A stretch of DNA of 9,878 nucleotides, taken from assembly GCA_014379305.1 (NCBI GenBank), contig JACMMB010000191.1:1-9878 (forward strand), given 5' to 3'. The position numbers were made by a program, and so were the translations under genes. The notes under the pieces were generated by a model. It made no database searches and was not told the origin of the DNA. It saw only the letters and a list, made by a program, of their open reading frames with translations. This document shows positions 7,496-9,878 of this stretch, one piece after another (within the stretch, counting starts at the first letter, position 1; each line of letters opens with the position of its first letter). This stretch comes from Akkermansiaceae bacterium. Its GTDB lineage: Bacteria; Verrucomicrobiota; Verrucomicrobiia; Verrucomicrobiales; Akkermansiaceae.

Positions 7496-8398
7496 ATGGC
7501 AAAGCAAGCACTCGGCAAAGGACTCGGCGCCCTCATCAAAAAAAACCAGGGCAACCCTTCTTTACCGCAGTCTGATGAAAGCGATGACTCACCGCGCGTT
7601 CGCGACATCGCCATCGACATGGTCATCCCTTCCCCCCTTCAGCCCCGCAATCAATTTGGCGAATCCCCCCTCGACGACCTCGTCGAATCGATCCGCCAGC
7701 ACGGCATCATCCAGCCGCTCATCGCCCGCCTCGTCGATGGCAAATACGAACTCATTGCCGGCGAGCGCCGCTGGCGTGCCTCGAAAAAGCTCGGCCTCGC
7801 CACCGTCCCCGTCATCGAGCGCATCGCCACCGACCGCGACGTCCTCGAGATGGCCCTTATTGAGAATCTCCAGCGCGAGGATCTCAATCCCATCGAGGAA
7901 GCCGCCGGCTATGTCCGCCTCGCCAGGGAGTTTTCCCTGAAACAGGAGGAAATCGCCTCCCGCGTCGGCAAATCCCGCGCCTCGGTCGCCAACGCGATGC
8001 GCCTCCTCGATCTCCATCAGGATATTCAGAACTACGTCGCCCAGACCCGGCTCACCGTCGGCCACGCCAAGGCCATCCTCGCCATCAAGGATCTCGAGTC
8101 CCAAAAACTCGCCGCCGACCAAATCATCCGCCGCAAGCTCACCGTCCGCGCTGCCGAAAAACTCACCCAATCCCTCCTCGCAAATCCAACGGACGATCCC
8201 GGCGATCCCAGGAAAGCCACTCCCCGCGAAACCGATATCCACGTCCGCGAGCTCACCAAACGCCTCCAGGAGCACCTCGCCACCCACGTCGCCATCCAGC
8301 ACTCCGTGAAAAAAGGCCGGATCGAAATCGAATATTACGGCAATGACGACCTCCAGCGCATCCTCGATCTCCTCCGCCTCCCCAACCCCACCCTCTAG
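7496..8398 (+). CDS. parB: Chromosome-partitioning protein ParB (CTPase clamp)
   Basis: ParB binds parS sites near the origin, spreads as a CTP-gated sliding clamp, and works with the ATPase ParA and SMC in chromosome segregation. The 300-residue protein shows the full architecture. The N-terminal LGKGLGALI at 6-14 is the usual ParA-contact segment. The ParB/Srx domain follows, with QPRNQF at 49-54, ELIAGERRWRASKKLG at 85-100 (the GERR CTP-binding motif at 89-92) and ENLQREDLNPIEEA at 123-136. A helix-turn-helix parS-recognition region lies at about 148-171, then TVGHAKAIL at 187-195, and a C-terminal dimerisation domain at about 246-296. The ATG at 7496 gives the canonical N-terminus; no Shine-Dalgarno site is present. 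parA is not adjacent, which is unusual for chromosomal parB. The tRNA nucleotidyltransferase gene starts 32 bases after the stop and is probably cotranscribed. Confidence 0.97.
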   Translation: MAKQALGKGLGALIKKNQGNPSLPQSDESDDSPRVRDIAIDMVIPSPLQPRNQFGESPLDDLVESIRQHGIIQPLIARLVDGKYELIAGERRWRASKKLGLATVPVIERIATDRDVLEMALIENLQREDLNPIEEAAGYVRLAREFSLKQEEIASRVGKSRASVANAMRLLDLHQDIQNYVAQTRLTVGHAKAILAIKDLESQKLAADQIIRRKLTVRAAEKLTQSLLANPTDDPGDPRKATPRETDIHVRELTKRLQEHLATHVAIQHSVKKGRIEIEYYGNDDLQRILDLLRLPNPTL

Positions 8399-8430
8399 CC
8401 AATCGCGCCCCGGCATTTTCTCTTCCGGCC

Positions 8431-9750
8431 ATGTCCCAACGCACCGCCGCGACTGAACTTGCCAAGCTGCTGAACCGGAACGGCCACCTCGCCTACTTCG
8501 CCGGCGGCTGCGTCCGCGACAAACTCCTCGCCCGCGAGCCCAAGGACTACGACATCGCCACCTCCGCCACACCCGCCCAAGTCCTAAAACTCTTCCCCGG
8601 GGCCAACGAAGTCGGCGCCCACTTTGGCGTCATCATCGCCAGGCACGCGGGCCACCACATCGAGATCGCCACCTTCCGCACCGATGGCTCCTACAAGGAC
8701 GGACGCCGCCCCGATTCCGTCACCTTCTCCTCTCCCCTCGCGGACGCCCAACGCCGCGATTTCACCATCAACGGCCTCTTCGAAAATCCCGAAACCGGCG
8801 AAATCATCGACCACGTCAACGGCCTCACCGATCTTGAAGCGAAAATCCTCCGCGCCATCGGCATTCCCACCGACCGCTTTCAGGAAGACGCCCTCCGCCT
8901 CCTCCGCGCCGTCCGCTTCTCCACCGCCCTCGGCTTCCCCATCGAGCCAGTCACCCTCGCCGCCCTGCACGAAAACGCCGGCCTCCTCGATAAAATCTCC
9001 CCCGAGCGCATCCGCGATGAATTCTCCAAAATCATCACCCACCCGCACCGCCGCCAAGGCCTCGAACTCCTCGTCGATACCGGACTCATCCGCCATTTCC
9101 TCCCTGAAATCCTCCCCCTCATCGGCTGCGAGCAACCGCCCGAATGGCACCCCGAAGGCGACGTTTACACCCACACCTGCATCATGCTTGAAATGCTCCC
9201 GGCGCACGCCCCGCTCGATCTCTGCCTCGCCGTCCTCCTCCACGATATCGCCAAGCCCCCCACCCAAACCTTCGATGACCCCTCCGGCCGCATCCGCTTC
9301 AACGGCCATGACACCCTCGGCGCGGAAATGACCGAAACCATCCTCACCCGCCTCAAATATCCCAACGCCGTCATCCGCGATGTCACCCACATGGTCTCCC
9401 GCCACATGCAGTTCATGAACGTCCGCCACATGCGCAAGGCGAAACTCAAACGCTTCATGTCCGCCCCCACCTTCCCCCGGGAAATGGAACTCCACCGCGT
9501 CGATTGCGCCTCCTCCAACGGCTTCACCGACAACTACCTTTTCCTCAACGAAAAATCCGCGGAATTCTCCGCCGAGCCCCTCATCCCCCCGCCCCTCATC
9601 ACCGGCAAAGACCTCATCGATCTCGGCCTCCCACCCGGCCCCGCCTTCAAAGACCTCCTCCACCAGGTCGAAACCGAGCAACTCGAAAACCGCCTCACCA
9701 CCCGCGAAGCCGCCCTCCAATTCATCACCGACCACCTCAGCAATCCATAA
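8431..9750 (+). CDS. cca: CCA-type tRNA nucleotidyltransferase with HD domain
   Basis: This class II nucleotidyltransferase adds or repairs the 3'-CCA of tRNA in the cytoplasm. The 439 residues show, in order: AGGCVRD at 24-30; DYDIATSATP at 39-48 with metal-binding D39 and D41; DGRRPDSVTF at 90-99; the RRDFTIN motif at 108-114; EDALRLLRAVRF at 152-163, containing the EDxxR nucleotide-template motif; and ERIRDEF at 192-198. An HD-type phosphohydrolase-like domain follows, with H248, H271-D272 in LLHDIAKP, and later histidines in the 319-333 region. The C-terminal segment at about 392-432 (GKDLIDLGLPPGPAF onward) is the usual tRNA-binding tail. The ATG at 8431 gives the expected N-terminus; no Shine-Dalgarno site is seen. 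Some bacteria split the work between CC-adding and A-adding enzymes, and these motifs alone cannot separate them from a full CCA enzyme; poly(A) polymerase is a less likely alternative. Confidence 0.93.
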   Translation: MSQRTAATELAKLLNRNGHLAYFAGGCVRDKLLAREPKDYDIATSATPAQVLKLFPGANEVGAHFGVIIARHAGHHIEIATFRTDGSYKDGRRPDSVTFSSPLADAQRRDFTINGLFENPETGEIIDHVNGLTDLEAKILRAIGIPTDRFQEDALRLLRAVRFSTALGFPIEPVTLAALHENAGLLDKISPERIRDEFSKIITHPHRRQGLELLVDTGLIRHFLPEILPLIGCEQPPEWHPEGDVYTHTCIMLEMLPAHAPLDLCLAVLLHDIAKPPTQTFDDPSGRIRFNGHDTLGAEMTETILTRLKYPNAVIRDVTHMVSRHMQFMNVRHMRKAKLKRFMSAPTFPREMELHRVDCASSNGFTDNYLFLNEKSAEFSAEPLIPPPLITGKDLIDLGLPPGPAFKDLLHQVETEQLENRLTTREAALQFITDHLSNP

Positions 9751-9755
9751 CCCGA

Positions 9756-9867
9756 GGCAGGGACCTTTGTCCCCAAAGGTCCATATCTAACGCCCCGATT
9801 CCCACTTCGCCATCCAAAAGGAAAAGCGGCTGTCAGATACGGACCTCAGAGGACTGAGGTCCCTGCC
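9756..9867. repeat. REPIN-like element: two inverted hairpin units
   Basis: Two 27-base units lie in inverted orientation around a 58-base spacer. The left unit (9756-9782) begins GGCAGGGACCT and folds as GGACCTTT / AAAGGTCC with loop GTCCCC. The right unit (9841-9867), read on the - strand, also begins GGCAGGGACCT and folds as GGACCTCA / TGAGGTCC with loop GTCCTC. The last two stem pairs differ between units but stay complementary in each, so the hairpin itself is conserved. The inverted similarity continues imperfectly into the spacer (ATATCTAACGCC against GTATCTGACAGCC), so the whole 112 bases can fold on itself. Paired inverted REP units with a short head (here GCAG) before the stem are the form called REPIN, mobilised in trans by RAYT transposases. 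It begins five bases after the cca stop and could also act as its 3' end or terminator. Naming it a REPIN is inference; the structure is seen directly. Confidence 0.72.
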
Positions 9868-9878
9868 CATACACCCGA

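Noticed and set aside
7589..8572. Long open frame of 327 codons on the - strand opposite parB
   Set aside because: Same composition artefact; it spans the end of parB and the start of cca, and the + strand genes carry all conserved motifs.
8584..9735. Long open frame of 383 codons on the - strand opposite cca
   Set aside because: Its translation is dominated by G, E, A and D runs, the mirror of C-rich codons in cca, and it has no family motifs. It exists because the strongly biased third positions remove antisense stops.

Overview
The window reads as a chromosomal segment of a Verrucomicrobiota bacterium, probably Verrucomicrobiaceae-like. This is an inference from protein flavour, the high GC content, and the lack of Shine-Dalgarno sites; no marker gene fixes it. 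Most of the window is housekeeping DNA. No phage gene, transposase, CRISPR array, tRNA or rRNA was seen.

Layout, left to right. (1) On the + strand, the 3' end of a membrane protein gene runs in from the left edge; it has a two-helix hairpin and may be a dynamin-like GTPase. (2) Next on + is a small, unrecognised membrane protein with two CxxC knuckles, which suggests a zinc ribbon. (3) A same-strand (-) block is transcribed leftwards from about 7330: a large unrecognised lipoprotein, then trmO (tRNA t6A37 methylation), purH (last two steps of IMP synthesis) and a rodA-like SEDS cell-wall polymerase. (4) A 169-base divergent intergenic region separates this block from parB and a CCA-type tRNA nucleotidyltransferase on +. 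(5) The last ~120 bases hold a compact element of two inverted, covarying hairpin units, interpreted here as a REPIN-like repeat.

The genes do not form one pathway. trmO and cca both act on tRNA, parB and rodA serve chromosome segregation and cell growth, and purH feeds nucleotide synthesis. The - strand genes are spaced 57, 93 and 126 bases apart, so an operon is possible but not tight. parB and cca are 32 bases apart and are probably cotranscribed.

The best items for a second look are the REPIN-like element at the right end and the substituted QPSExxK motif in the SEDS protein. Also notable are the persistent C-over-G bias of the + strand across the change of gene direction, and the two unrecognised envelope proteins. 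I did not find a clear new multi-gene system.
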